A stretch of 60,612 nucleotides of DNA, from contig NZ_LGED01000276.1 of assembly GCF_001280085.1 (NCBI RefSeq), positions 1 through 60,612 on the forward strand, given 5' to 3'. The translations under genes and the position numbers were made by a program. Within the stretch, counting starts at the first letter, position 1. Each line of letters starts with the position of its first letter. Positions 22,116 through 30,947 of this stretch are shown in pieces. The notes below the pieces were generated by a model. That model saw only the letters and a list, made by a program, of their open reading frames with translations. It was not told where the DNA came from and did not search any database. This DNA comes from Saccharothrix sp. NRRL B-16348 (GTDB taxonomy: Bacteria > Actinomycetota > Actinomycetes > Mycobacteriales > Pseudonocardiaceae).

Positions 22116-25100
22116 ATGCGCCGCTCCTTCTCCTACCGCGACGCGGTGAAGCTGCTCGGCGGCGACACCGGGCTCGTGAAGCTCCTCGACCACGCCTCCG
22201 CGGCAGCCGTGCTGGCCACGGGCGGGATCGACCTGCTGGACGCCCGCACCGAAGTCGTGCGGGTGGGCAAGCAGGTGCTGTCGTCCGTGCGCGAGAGGGT
22301 CTCCGGCCTGCACCGGGTCGACCGGACCCGATTACTCGAAGCCGCCCACGGCATCCTCGTCGTCACCTCGTTCTTCGAGGCCTTGGACGAGCTGGGGCTG
22401 CCGTTCGAGATCAGGTTGTCCCGGGATGAGCAGCTGGTCCTCGCAGGCGGTGGGCCCGCGCCCCAGCGCAAGGCGGGCGTCGTCGTCGCGCTGCTGGACA
22501 CGGCGATCCCCCTGCCGAGCGCCGAACAGCCTCCCGAGGTCATCGCCGACGAGCTGGCGGACTTCTACCGGAACACGGTCGCGAAGCTCATCGACTTCGT
22601 CTCCGGCTTCGAAACCTGGGGCGACCTCCCCATGCGCAGGCGCGACGAATTCGCCGTGGACGCACAGGAGTTGCCGAGCCGGGCCGTGGCCCTCTACCGG
22701 GCGCGGTACCGGCAGCTGGCGGTCGACTGCCCCGAGTTCTCGGTGTGGACCTCCGGCATCGAGCACGCGGCGACCCGTGCCGAAGTCCGGACCGCCCTGG
22801 AGGACATGCGAGGGCTGTTGACGCAGCTCGCGGGCGCGCAGCCGCCCGACGACCGCCGCGACGCCCTGGCCCGCGGGTACCGGGCGGAGCTGGACCGGCC
22901 GATCGTCGACGGCGAGGTGCCGTCCGGGCTGGTCCTGCCGTCGTTGGGGCAGGCGTACGTGCCGCCGCGCTTCAAGGTCGTGCAAGCCGACCAGGGCGAG
23001 GACGTCAGCCAGGACGGCCGGTGGTCCGAGGTGCCGGTCCGCGCCGACCTGGACGACTACCTGGCCGGCTACTTCACGTCCTCGCAGGCCGTGGTCGCGC
23101 CGTTGATCGTGCTGGGGCAGCCGGGCGCGGGCAAGTCGCTGCTGACCAAGATGCTGGCCGCGCAGTTGCCCGCGGAGGACTACCTGCCGATCCGGGTCGT
23201 GCTGCGGGACGTGGCCGCCGACACGACGTTGCAGGACCAGGTCGAGGCCGCCATCACGCACGCCACCGGTGACCGGCTGACCTGGCCGGACCTGGCCCGT
23301 TCGGCGAAGCCCGCCATCCCGGTGGTGCTGCTCGACGGCTTCGACGAACTGCTCCAGGCCACCGGCACGAGCAAGTCGGACTACCTGGCCAGGGTGCGCG
23401 AGTTCCAGCAGCGCGAGCTGGACCAGGGACGGGCCGTGATCGTCGTGGTGACGACCCGTGTCGCGGTGGCGAACCGTGCGCGATTCGTCGGTCCGACCAT
23501 GGTGCTCAGGCTGGAGCCGTTCGGCGCCGACCAGGTCTGCCGCTGGCTGGACGTGTGGAACGCGGTCAACCCCCGTGCCGTGCTGTCGCCCGAGGTCGCC
23601 CTGCGGTTCCCGGACCTCGCGGGCCAGCCGTTGCTGCTGTTCATGCTGGCGCTCTACAACGCCGACGGGAACGCGCTGCACGCCGAAGGGGCGGAACTGG
23701 CCAAGGCCCGCCTGTACGAGCGGCTGCTGACCAGGTTCGCCCGCCGTGAGGTCGACAAGAGCCTCCGCGACGCGTTGGACGACCGGGTCGAGCAGGCCGT
23801 GGAGGAGGAGCTGGTCCGGCTGTCGGTCGTGGCCTTCGCGATGTTCAACCGCGGCGTCCAGTGGATCGACGAGACCGAGCTGGACGAGGACCTGAACGCC
23901 CTTCTCCCCGGCGGCCCCCGCGGTGTCCGGGACAAGCTCCGGCTCAGCTCGGCGCAGTTGGCGGTGGGCCGCTTCTTCTTCGTCCACGCCGCCCGTGCCG
24001 CGCACGACGACCAGGTCTCGCGGACCTACGAGTTCCTGCACGCGACGTTCGGCGAGTACCTGGTCGCCCGGCTCGTCCACCGGTTGTCGCTGGAGGTGCT
24101 GGCCAAGGAACGGGCGGCGACGTCGCTGTACGGCCGTCAGGACGGCACGGGCTGGCTGGAGCCGGTCCTGTCCTTCACACCCTTGACCACGCGCACCCCC
24201 GTGGTGGCGTTCCTGCGGGAACTGTTCGCCGAAACCCCCGCCGCCGACCGCACGGACCTGCACGAACTGTTCACCGCTCTGGTCGCCACCGCCCAACACC
24301 GGCCGCCGGGCGCCGACCACCCCGACTACCTCCCGCGCGCCCTGCCGATCGCCGGCCGCATCGCCGCGTTCACGGCGAACCTGGTCACCCTCGCCGTCGT
24401 GGTGGGTGGCCGAATGGCGCTGTCGGGCTCCGATCGATCGGAGTGGCAATCCCTGACCCTGCTGTGGCAGTCACAATTGGGCATGGAGGGCTGGGATAGC
24501 ATCACCCAAGTGCTGACCGTCGAGCAGTCGCTGCGAGGAGCGGTCGTGCTCCGCGGGGAAGAGTCGACTCGTCCGGTCGACCCGGAGTGGTTACTGGGAA
24601 TAGCGCCGGGAATCGTGAATTACGAGCCGTCGGACTACTTTGATGAGATTCGCAGGTGGGAGACCGTCCACACGTCGTGGCGCGGCGGATTGCTGCTCCA
24701 CAACCTAGAGCCCCTCAAGGCCGAGATGGATACAGTGTTGGGGGTGCTCGTGCCGCACGAAGGGCGGCTGGTCACGTCCTGGTACCTGCTGCTGACCGTG
24801 CTGACCTCGGCTGACCCGCATGCTCGGGTGTCGGCCTACACATCGGCCCTGTCAACGCTGCGAACGGTGCCGCAGCTGGGTAGGCGTTATTGGCCGGTGC
24901 TTCTCGACGCCCTGGCGAGGGATCCGGCGACCACTGTGTCATTGCTTGAAGAGGCTGTTGGATTCCGCAGGGTGATCGAGGATGAGTACGAATCGTTGGT
25001 CAGATGCGCATTGCGATTGATCAGGATCACCGGCATGCACCGCGACACGGTTTTTCTACTCGATGCTTTGCTCGACAGAGGGGCACGTTACCGTATCGGG

Positions 25101-25298
25101 TCGTATTCTGTGGTCGAGGTGTTGATCTGCTTCATCGAACTCGACTTGAATCTGAGTGATATCGTTGCCTTCCAGGACATTCCGCAGCTGATCGCCGAAC
25201 TTGACTTGGCCGCGATCGCCGCAGCCGACCAGCACCTGCTTGTCCGTCTGCGGCGGGCGTTGGAGTCGATCGGGCTCGGCGATCACATGGCGCGGTAG
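22116..25298 (+). CDS. NACHT-domain NTPase with NNH7-type N-terminus (candidate bNACHT antiphage protein)
   Basis: A 1060-residue STAND NTPase. Residues 1-230 resemble the helical NNH7 domain of actinobacterial NACHT proteins: SFSYRDAVKLLGGD, VVRVGKQVLSSVRERVSGL, SFFEALDELGLPF and CPEFSVWTSGIEHAATR. The NACHT module has Walker A GQPGAGKS (334-341), Walker B VVLLDGFDE (403-411), and VVTTR as sensor, then a winged-helix-like region and TYEFLHATFGEYLVARLV. The last 290 residues are helical, match nothing I know, and are encoded by AT-richer DNA. Bacterial NACHT proteins act as NLR-like antiphage sensors with a variable C-terminal recognition part. It is inserted between wbbL and the sugar nucleotidylyltransferase, normally near neighbours. 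Its 3' end overlaps the convergent glycosylase by 16 bp. ATG 22116 is preferred; GTG 22101 is possible. Confidence 0.88.
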   Translation: MRRSFSYRDAVKLLGGDTGLVKLLDHASAAAVLATGGIDLLDARTEVVRVGKQVLSSVRERVSGLHRVDRTRLLEAAHGILVVTSFFEALDELGLPFEIRLSRDEQLVLAGGGPAPQRKAGVVVALLDTAIPLPSAEQPPEVIADELADFYRNTVAKLIDFVSGFETWGDLPMRRRDEFAVDAQELPSRAVALYRARYRQLAVDCPEFSVWTSGIEHAATRAEVRTALEDMRGLLTQLAGAQPPDDRRDALARGYRAELDRPIVDGEVPSGLVLPSLGQAYVPPRFKVVQADQGEDVSQDGRWSEVPVRADLDDYLAGYFTSSQAVVAPLIVLGQPGAGKSLLTKMLAAQLPAEDYLPIRVVLRDVAADTTLQDQVEAAITHATGDRLTWPDLARSAKPAIPVVLLDGFDELLQATGTSKSDYLARVREFQQRELDQGRAVIVVVTTRVAVANRARFVGPTMVLRLEPFGADQVCRWLDVWNAVNPRAVLSPEVALRFPDLAGQPLLLFMLALYNADGNALHAEGAELAKARLYERLLTRFARREVDKSLRDALDDRVEQAVEEELVRLSVVAFAMFNRGVQWIDETELDEDLNALLPGGPRGVRDKLRLSSAQLAVGRFFFVHAARAAHDDQVSRTYEFLHATFGEYLVARLVHRLSLEVLAKERAATSLYGRQDGTGWLEPVLSFTPLTTRTPVVAFLRELFAETPAADRTDLHELFTALVATAQHRPPGADHPDYLPRALPIAGRIAAFTANLVTLAVVVGGRMALSGSDRSEWQSLTLLWQSQLGMEGWDSITQVLTVEQSLRGAVVLRGEESTRPVDPEWLLGIAPGIVNYEPSDYFDEIRRWETVHTSWRGGLLLHNLEPLKAEMDTVLGVLVPHEGRLVTSWYLLLTVLTSADPHARVSAYTSALSTLRTVPQLGRRYWPVLLDALARDPATTVSLLEEAVGFRRVIEDEYESLVRCALRLIRITGMHRDTVFLLDALLDRGARYRIGSYSVVEVLICFIELDLNLSDIVAFQDIPQLIAELDLAAIAAADQHLLVRLRRALESIGLGDHMAR

Positions 25299-26176
25299 TC
25301 GCGGGGGGAGAAGCGGGGGCCTCGGCGGGGTTTGGTGACGCCCGAGGCGAGGATGTAGCGGACGGCGCGGTGGCGTTGAGGGGTGTACGGGGCGAGGAGT
25401 TCGGCCATGCCGTCGTCGTCCACGGCCTGTCCGACCAACGCCCAGCCGACGATGCCGGCCAGGTGGAAGTCGCCGAAGCTGACCGCGTCCGGGTCGCCCC
25501 ACGCCCGTTGCGCGACCTCCGCCGCCGTCCACACACCGATCCCCGGCACCTTCCGGAGCAGGTTGCGGCCTTCCTCGCCGCCCAGCTCGGACGCCCGCTC
25601 CAAGCGGTGTGCCACCTGGGCCGCGGCGATCAGGGCACGGCGACGGCCGCCGTCGACCCCCGCCTTGTGCCACTCCCAGTCCGTGATGCCCAAGATCGAC
25701 CGAGGGGTCGGCGGGACGTACAGGCCGGTCGTGCCGGGCGCGGGCGTGCCGAACCTCCGGACCAGCTCCCGATACGACCGGAACGCCTCGATCCCCGTGA
25801 CCTTCTGCTCCAGGATCGAGGGCAGCACGGCGTCCCACACGCGGCCCGTCGTGCCGAGCCTGATGCCCGGACGTCGCCGTCGCACCTCCGCGACCAACGG
25901 GTGGTGGCACTCGAACGCCGAGTCGTCGTCACCGTCACCCAGCAACGCCGGCAGGCCGTCCAGCAGCCACTGCGCGCCGTCACCCCACGCGTCCGCCTCC
26001 ACCACGTCGGTGACGCGGACGTGCAGGGTGCCCGGGCCGGTCGGGGTGTTGGCGGCCAGCCACACCCCGTCGGCGCCCGCGCGGAACGTCGGGTCGCCGG
26101 CGCCCCGCCGCAACGGCATCAGCAGCGCGCCGACGTCCAGCGGGAACGTCGGCGTCCACGTCCTGGAGAGCGTCAC
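25283..26176 (-). CDS. AlkA-type DNA-3-methyladenine glycosylase (HhH-GPD)
   Basis: A 297-residue base-excision repair enzyme. The N-terminal half has the AlkA-like beta domain; the helix-hairpin-helix follows at LLRKVPGIGVWTAAEVAQRAWGDPDAVSFGDFHL, where the Asp of GDFH is the catalytic residue. LPSILEQKVTGIEAFRSYRELVRRFG is the usual substrate-pocket helix. GTG start with GAGG 4 bases upstream. A defensive role together with the NACHT gene is not indicated; the position is probably backbone. Confidence 0.88.
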   Translation of the reverse strand: MTLSRTWTPTFPLDVGALLMPLRRGAGDPTFRAGADGVWLAANTPTGPGTLHVRVTDVVEADAWGDGAQWLLDGLPALLGDGDDDSAFECHHPLVAEVRRRRPGIRLGTTGRVWDAVLPSILEQKVTGIEAFRSYRELVRRFGTPAPGTTGLYVPPTPRSILGITDWEWHKAGVDGGRRRALIAAAQVAHRLERASELGGEEGRNLLRKVPGIGVWTAAEVAQRAWGDPDAVSFGDFHLAGIVGWALVGQAVDDDGMAELLAPYTPQRHRAVRYILASGVTKPRRGPRFSPRDYRAM

Positions 26177-26201
26177 CGGACCTCACCGGCCATGGTCGAC
26201 C

Positions 26202-27278
26202 TCACACATCGGCGGAGAATCGCACCCCGCCCTCCGGCAGCACGACACCCGGCCACACGCGGGCGCCGTTGATCAGCTCGCACCGCGCGCCGACGACCGC
26301 GTTGTCGCCGATCACCGCGTCCGACACGACCGCACCGGCCTGCACCAGCGAGTTCGCCCCGAGCACGCTGCGCTCCACGCGCGCGCCCTCGCCGACCACC
26401 GCGCCGTCGAACAGCACCGAGCCGTCCACCACCGCGCCGGCCGCGACCGTGCAGTTCGTGCCCACCGTCGCACCGCCCTTGACGACCGCGCTCTCGTCCA
26501 CCGACGCGCCGTCGAGGATCACCGCCTCACCCCGCAACGCCAGCGCGGCCGTCGGCGCGATCCCGCGCACCAGGTCCGCCGAACCCTGCACGAACGCGGC
26601 CGGCGTGCCGAGGTCCAGCCAGTACGACGCGTCGACGTACCCCTGCACCCGCGCGCCCGCCGCCAGCAGCCCCGGGAACGTCTCCCGCTCCACCGACACC
26701 GGCCGACCTGCGGGGATGTCCTCGATCACCTCGCGCCGGAACACGTAGCAGCCCGCGTTGATCTGGTTCGTCGGCGGGTTCTCCGTCTTCTCCAGGAACG
26801 CCGTGACGCGGCCGTCCTCGTCCGTCGGCACGCAGCCGAACCGGCGCGGGTCGTCCACCCGGACCAGGTGCAGCGTCACGTCGGCCTCGGCCCTGCGGTG
26901 CGTGTCGACCACGGCACGCAGGTCGACGCCCGACAGGATGTCGCCGTTGAACACCACGACGTCGCGTTCGCGCAGCTTGTGGGCGACGTTGCGGATCGCG
27001 CCCGCCGTGTCCAGCGGCACGTCCTCGACCACGTACTCCAGCTCCAGGCCGAGCGCCGCGCCGTCACCGAAGTGCTCCTGGAAGACCTCGGCCTTGTAGG
27101 ACGTGCCCAGCACGACGTGCGTCATGCCTGCTTCCCGGATCCGCGACAGCAAGTGGGTGAGGAACGGCACCCCGGCGGTCGGCAGCATGGGCTTGGGCGC
27201 GGACAGGGTCAGTGGTCGCAGCCGGGTTCCCTTGCCCCCGACCAGAACCACTGCCTCGGCGCCTTGCAGCTCCGACAT
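26202..27278 (-). CDS. Mannose-1-phosphate guanylyltransferase (NDP-sugar pyrophosphorylase)
   Basis: A 358-residue enzyme making GDP-mannose from mannose-1-phosphate and GTP. N-terminal Rossmann-like domain: VVLVGGKGTRLRPLTLSAPKPMLP (nucleotide-binding signature), VEDVPLDTAGAIRNV, VVFNGDILSG, and YWLDLGTPAAFVQ. The C-terminal third is a left-handed beta helix with hexapeptide repeats (ASVDESAVVKGGATVGTNCTVA onward). GGAGGAGG precedes the ATG at 27278; a longer frame to 27338 has no support. Called ManB or ManC (Rv3264c) in mycobacteria. Base preference cannot be read with certainty, but manA and the phosphomannomutase nearby support GDP-mannose. Confidence 0.88.
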   Translation of the reverse strand: MSELQGAEAVVLVGGKGTRLRPLTLSAPKPMLPTAGVPFLTHLLSRIREAGMTHVVLGTSYKAEVFQEHFGDGAALGLELEYVVEDVPLDTAGAIRNVAHKLRERDVVVFNGDILSGVDLRAVVDTHRRAEADVTLHLVRVDDPRRFGCVPTDEDGRVTAFLEKTENPPTNQINAGCYVFRREVIEDIPAGRPVSVERETFPGLLAAGARVQGYVDASYWLDLGTPAAFVQGSADLVRGIAPTAALALRGEAVILDGASVDESAVVKGGATVGTNCTVAAGAVVDGSVLFDGAVVGEGARVERSVLGANSLVQAGAVVSDAVIGDNAVVGARCELINGARVWPGVVLPEGGVRFSADV

Positions 27279-27435
27279 GCCGTTTTTCCTCCTCCGCTTA
27301 CTTCCACCTGTAGTTTGCGAATACTCTGGCACGAGCACTCCGGCGGCACGGGCGGTGGTCCGTGTCGACGAGCGTCATCGATCGGCACGCCGGCGTTCCC
27401 CCAGCCGGCCCAAGGCACACGCAGGAGAGATCCGG

Positions 27436-27828
27436 ATGGACCCCCGCGCTCGGGCCGACGCGGCGCTGGCCCGTGCTCGTGCACGTGGCCGCCACGTCGT
27501 GACGCCGGACAACATGACGTCGCCCATGGACTCGTCGGCGACCCAGCAGATCCCGAGATCCATGGTCAACGCGGTCGACCCGCGCGGCGACGACCCGGAC
27601 TCGACCATGGTGCTGGCCGCGCACGTCGCCGCAGGTCAGCCCGCACCGCTGCCGCCACCACCGCCCCCGGCCGCCCCGGAACCCGAACCGGAACAGCGCG
27701 TGGCCCCCGGCCCGGTCCCGACCGTCCAACAGGTCCCGGCCGCCCGCCCGTCCCTGTCCCAACGCCTCTCCGGCGGCCAGCCCCAACACCCCCCGGGCCT
27801 CTCCCAACGCCTGAACGGCGACACCTGA
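27436..27828 (+). CDS. Pro-rich hypothetical protein
   Basis: A 130-residue protein, MDPRARADAALARARARGRHVVTPDNMTSPMDSS..., with an Arg/Ala helix at the start, a Pro-rich middle (PPPPPPAAPEPEPE) and two related C-terminal segments, SLSQRLSGGQP and GLSQRLNGD. No membrane segment or signal. AGGAGAG lies 7 bases before the ATG. The repeated SQRL motif could be a protein-binding element. Divergent from the guanylyltransferase; its stop codon is followed by array 2. Function unknown. Confidence 0.65.
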   Translation: MDPRARADAALARARARGRHVVTPDNMTSPMDSSATQQIPRSMVNAVDPRGDDPDSTMVLAAHVAAGQPAPLPPPPPPAAPEPEPEQRVAPGPVPTVQQVPAARPSLSQRLSGGQPQHPPGLSQRLNGDT

Positions 27829-27832
27829 CCCA

Positions 27833-28086
27833 CCCGCGTGTCGAACCTTCACGTCCCGCGTGTCCTACGTTCAGAACGCGCGTGTCCTACGTTCCGGTAC
27901 CCCGAGTTCAACGCTCAGAACAACCGCGACGTGTTCTGAGCGTTGAACTCGCCTGTTCTGAACGTAGGACACGCGCGACGCGAACGTAGGACACGCGCGA
28001 CGCGAACGTAGGACACGCGCGACGCGAACGTAGGACACGCGCGACCGCAAGGTTCGACACGCGGGACGCGAGGGTTCGACACGCGC
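27833..28086. repeat. 22-bp repeat array 2 (4 reverse units, 12-bp centre, 7 forward units)
   Basis: Eleven units in strict 22-bp register: reverse units 27833-27854, 27855-27876, 27877-27898 and 27899-27920; centre 27921-27932; forward units from 27933 to 28086. Units 27977-27998, 27999-28020 and 28021-28042 are identical (GACGCG followed by AACGTAGGACACGCGC). The units touching the centre (27899-27920 and 27933-27954) are the variant type with core GAGCGTTGAACTC. The array fills the space between two convergent genes, from 4 bases after one stop to 4 bases before the other. Confidence 0.97.
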
Positions 28087-28090
28087 GGGG

Positions 28091-28633
28091 TCAGAGGTGG
28101 GGGGTGGCGGCGGCGATCATGGGGTGCAGGTCGTCGACGTCGGGAGGTAGGGCAGTCAGGGGCCACCAGCGCAGGTCCAGGGATTCGGAGCTGCGGGACG
28201 GTTCGGCGGACGCCGGGGCGCGGACCAGGAAGCGGACGTCGAAGTGACGGGTCGGCTTGCCCAGTGAGCACGTGATCGGGTGCACGTCCAAGTGGAGCGG
28301 CACGGGGGAGATGCGCAGCCCCGCGATGCCCGACTCCTCCGTCGCCTCACGCAGCGCCGCACCGGCCAACGTCGTGTCCGACGCCTCGCAGTGACCGCCC
28401 AACTGCAGCCACCGCCCCACCCGGGGGTGCAGGGTCAGCAACGTCCGGGAGCCCGAGTCGTCGAGCACCAGAGCCGACGCCGTGATGTGCCCCGGCTCGC
28501 ACGACCGCGCGCACGCGTCCTCCCGAGCCGCCAGGAACCCCAGGTACGCCTGCCGCAGCGACTCCTGCGTCCGGTCGGCGGGACGCCAAGCGCCCAAGGT
28601 GGCCACCGCGTCCGCGTGCAGTGCGGAAGTCAC
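28091..28633 (-). CDS. NUDIX hydrolase
   Basis: A 180-residue protein. The NUDIX box is [19 protein letters not shown] followed by TEESGI, with the glutamates of REATEE in place, so it should hydrolyse a nucleoside diphosphate-X substrate. [22 protein letters not shown] precedes it, and RFLVRAP plus [10 protein letters not shown] are usual. The GTG start at 28633 overlaps the fbiB stop in a GTGA (4-bp) junction, so it is translated with fbiB and may serve the F420 pathway or clean up its nucleotides. Substrate unknown. Confidence 0.88.
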   Translation of the reverse strand: MTSALHADAVATLGAWRPADRTQESLRQAYLGFLAAREDACARSCEPGHITASALVLDDSGSRTLLTLHPRVGRWLQLGGHCEASDTTLAGAALREATEESGIAGLRISPVPLHLDVHPITCSLGKPTRHFDVRFLVRAPASAEPSRSSESLDLRWWPLTALPPDVDDLHPMIAAATPHL

Positions 28634-29973
28634 AGGTCCAGGTACCTCTCGTCCAACTCCGGCAGCGCCCGTGGCGTCAGCTCCTCCGCCGGGTGCCCGA
28701 TCGCCACCGCGCCCAACGGCTCCCACTCGGCCGGCAGCTCCAGCACCTCGCGCACCACGTCCGCGCAGAAGATCGTCGACGACACCCAGCACGACCCGAG
28801 CCCCTCGGCGGCCAACGCCACCAGCAGCCCCTGCACCGCCGCGCCGCCCGCGATCGTGAACATGGTCCGTTCCGCCGCCGCCCTGCGCGAGTCCGGGTAG
28901 TCGTGGGCCCCGGTCCGCACCAGGAACGGCACGACGACCTCCGGCGCGTTCCGCAGGATGTCACCTCGCCCCACCCGTGCCGCGATCCGCTCCTCCGACC
29001 ACCCGTCGCCACGCAGGTCCGCCCGCCACCGGTCGGCCATCGCGTCCAGCAGCACGTCCCGCCGGGCGATCAACCGCACGAACCGCACCGGCCGCGTGTG
29101 GTGCGGCGCGGGCGCGGTCAACGCCGCCGCCACGGCCCGCCGCACGACGTCCGCGGACACCGGCGAAGCCGAGAAGGCCCGCACCGAACGCCGCAGCAGC
29201 ACCGCCTCGGCCCGCCCCTGCGCCACCGCCTCGGCCGTGCCCAGCCGGAACAGGTCCTCCGCCACCGGCCGGGTCAGGTCACGCGCCGTGGACCCGTCGT
29301 CGGCCACCGGCAACCCGCGCACCACCGCCACCGGCACCGCGCCCAGCTTGCCCTTCACCAGGTCGGCCGCCGCCGCGATCTCGTCGGCCACCGCGACCTC
29401 GGTCACCACCAGCGGGTTCCCGTAGCGGTCGACCGACCCGCCGTACCGGTGCAGCACCGCCAGCCCGGACGCCCCGATCGCGGCGTCCGTCTGACCCACC
29501 CGCCACGTCCGGCCCATCGTGTCGGTCACCACGACCGCCACGGACACGCCCAACCGCGCCGCCAACGCCGCCCGCAACGCCGCCGCGGACCCGTCCGGGT
29601 CGACCGGCAGCAACGCGATCTCGTCGCCGTTCACGTTCGACGCGTCCACACCGGACGCCGCCTGCACGATCCCCAGCTTGTTCTCGGTGATCAACGTCCG
29701 CCCGCGCCGCGCCAGCACGCGCACCGACTCGGCCTCGACCCACTCCCGCCGCACGGCGTCGCGCGCCTCGGGGTCGGCGGGCACCGATACCAGCCGACCT
29801 TCCACTTTGGACAACACCTTGGACGTCACGACGACGATGTCGCCGTCCGCCAACCAGGGCGCCGCGCCCGCGATGGCCGCCGCCAGGTCGTCACCGGGCC
29901 GGAACTCCGGCAGCCCGGCCACCGGCGTGACCGTGATCGGCGAAGCCGCCGCGTGGTCAGCCAACGTCGACAC
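28630..29973 (-). CDS. fbiB: Coenzyme F420:L-glutamate ligase, two-domain FbiB
   Basis: A 447-residue enzyme, the length of mycobacterial FbiB. Residues about 1-245 are the CofE-type gamma-glutamyl ligase ([55 protein letters not shown]); residues about 250-447 are an FMN-binding nitroreductase-like domain ([34 protein letters not shown]) that reduces dehydro-F420-0. It adds the polyglutamate tail to F420. GTG 29973 overlaps the fbiA stop by 17 bp. Between fbiA and the NUDIX gene in one operon. Confidence 0.95.
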   Translation of the reverse strand: MSTLADHAAASPITVTPVAGLPEFRPGDDLAAAIAGAAPWLADGDIVVVTSKVLSKVEGRLVSVPADPEARDAVRREWVEAESVRVLARRGRTLITENKLGIVQAASGVDASNVNGDEIALLPVDPDGSAAALRAALAARLGVSVAVVVTDTMGRTWRVGQTDAAIGASGLAVLHRYGGSVDRYGNPLVVTEVAVADEIAAAADLVKGKLGAVPVAVVRGLPVADDGSTARDLTRPVAEDLFRLGTAEAVAQGRAEAVLLRRSVRAFSASPVSADVVRRAVAAALTAPAPHHTRPVRFVRLIARRDVLLDAMADRWRADLRGDGWSEERIAARVGRGDILRNAPEVVVPFLVRTGAHDYPDSRRAAAERTMFTIAGGAAVQGLLVALAAEGLGSCWVSSTIFCADVVREVLELPAEWEPLGAVAIGHPAEELTPRALPELDERYLDL

Positions 29974-30922
29974 CGGCCAGTTCCAGCGCCGCCCGCGCCA
30001 TCGCCGCCGTCGCGTCCACATCGGACATCAACAGCGGCACGGCGCGCACCGCGACACCGGGCACGTCGCACCGGTCGCCGGTGTGCACGAGCCACCCGTC
30101 CAGCACGCCCTTGTCCGTCGTCTTGCGCGAACCGTAGTACCGGCCGACGGCCTCGGCGGAGGTCTCCACGCCGATCGCGGACAGGCACGCGTCCGCCATC
30201 CCGCGCAGCGGCTTGCCGCCGACGATCGGCGACAGCCCCACCACGCCCGCCTCGGTCTTGCGCAACGCGTCACGCATCCCCGGCACGCCGAGGATCGTGT
30301 TCACGCTCACCACCGGGTTGGACGGCGCGATCAGCACCGCGTCGGCGTCGCGCACGGCGTCCAGCACACCGGGGGCGGGCGTCGCCGTCTCCACCCCGAC
30401 CGACGCGAACGACCGCGCGGGCAGCTGGGCCTTGTGCTTGACCCACCACTCCTGGAAGTGGATCGCCTGCTCGCCCTCGTCCGCGGTCACCACGACGTGC
30501 GTCTCGACCCGGTCGTCCGACATCGGCAGCAGCCGCACGCCGGGCTCCCAGCGGTGGCACAACGCCTCGGTCACGGCCGACAGCGGGTACCCGGCGCGCA
30601 GCATCCGGGTGCGCACCAGGTGCGTCGCGATGTCCCGGTCACCCAGCCCGAACCACGTCGGGTCGGCGCCGTAGGCCGCCAGCTCCTCCTTGACCGACCA
30701 CGTCTCGCCGGCACGTCCCCAGCCGCGCTCCTTGTCGATCCCGTCACCGAGGGTGTACATGCAGGTGTCCAGGTCGGGGCAGATCCGCAACCCGTGCATC
30801 CACACGTCGTCACCCGTGTTCACCACCGCGGTGATCTCGTGCTCCGGACCGGTCAGCAGGCTCTTCAGCCCGACCAGGAACCGTGCCCCGCCAACCCCGC
30901 CAACCAGTACGACGACCTTCAC
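29957..30922 (-). CDS. fbiA: 2-phospho-L-lactate (phosphoenolpyruvate) transferase FbiA
   Basis: A 321-residue CofD-type enzyme forming (dehydro)F420-0 from the flavin FO. Seen: [18 protein letters not shown] at the start, [19 protein letters not shown], the variable domain [15 protein letters not shown], and [27 protein letters not shown] 30922 with GGGAGG 10 bases upstream; the conserved glycine loop starts directly after it. First gene of fbiA-fbiB-NUDIX. Confidence 0.95.
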   Translation of the reverse strand: MKVVVLVGGVGGARFLVGLKSLLTGPEHEITAVVNTGDDVWMHGLRICPDLDTCMYTLGDGIDKERGWGRAGETWSVKEELAAYGADPTWFGLGDRDIATHLVRTRMLRAGYPLSAVTEALCHRWEPGVRLLPMSDDRVETHVVVTADEGEQAIHFQEWWVKHKAQLPARSFASVGVETATPAPGVLDAVRDADAVLIAPSNPVVSVNTILGVPGMRDALRKTEAGVVGLSPIVGGKPLRGMADACLSAIGVETSAEAVGRYYGSRKTTDKGVLDGWLVHTGDRCDVPGVAVRAVPLLMSDVDATAAMARAALELAGVDVG

Positions 30923-30947
30923 GAGTCGCCATCCTCCCACCAGGCGG

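Noticed and set aside
25283..25298. NACHT plus AlkA as a two-gene defence system
   Set aside because: The genes are convergent with a 16-bp overlap of ends, so not an operon, and the glycosylase looks like an ordinary repair enzyme.
25383..27989. 868-residue frame antisense to the glycosylase and guanylyltransferase genes
   Set aside because: It is the GC-skewed shadow of two well-supported minus-strand genes and has no coherent domain.
27833..28086. CRISPR array
   Set aside because: Units are contiguous with no unique spacers, orientation flips inside each array, and no cas gene lies in the window.
27900..28271. Open reading frames running through the 22-bp arrays
   Set aside because: On one strand the units lack stop codons in any frame, and since 22 is not a multiple of 3 the peptide changes frame each unit. 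These frames are a by-product of the repeat.
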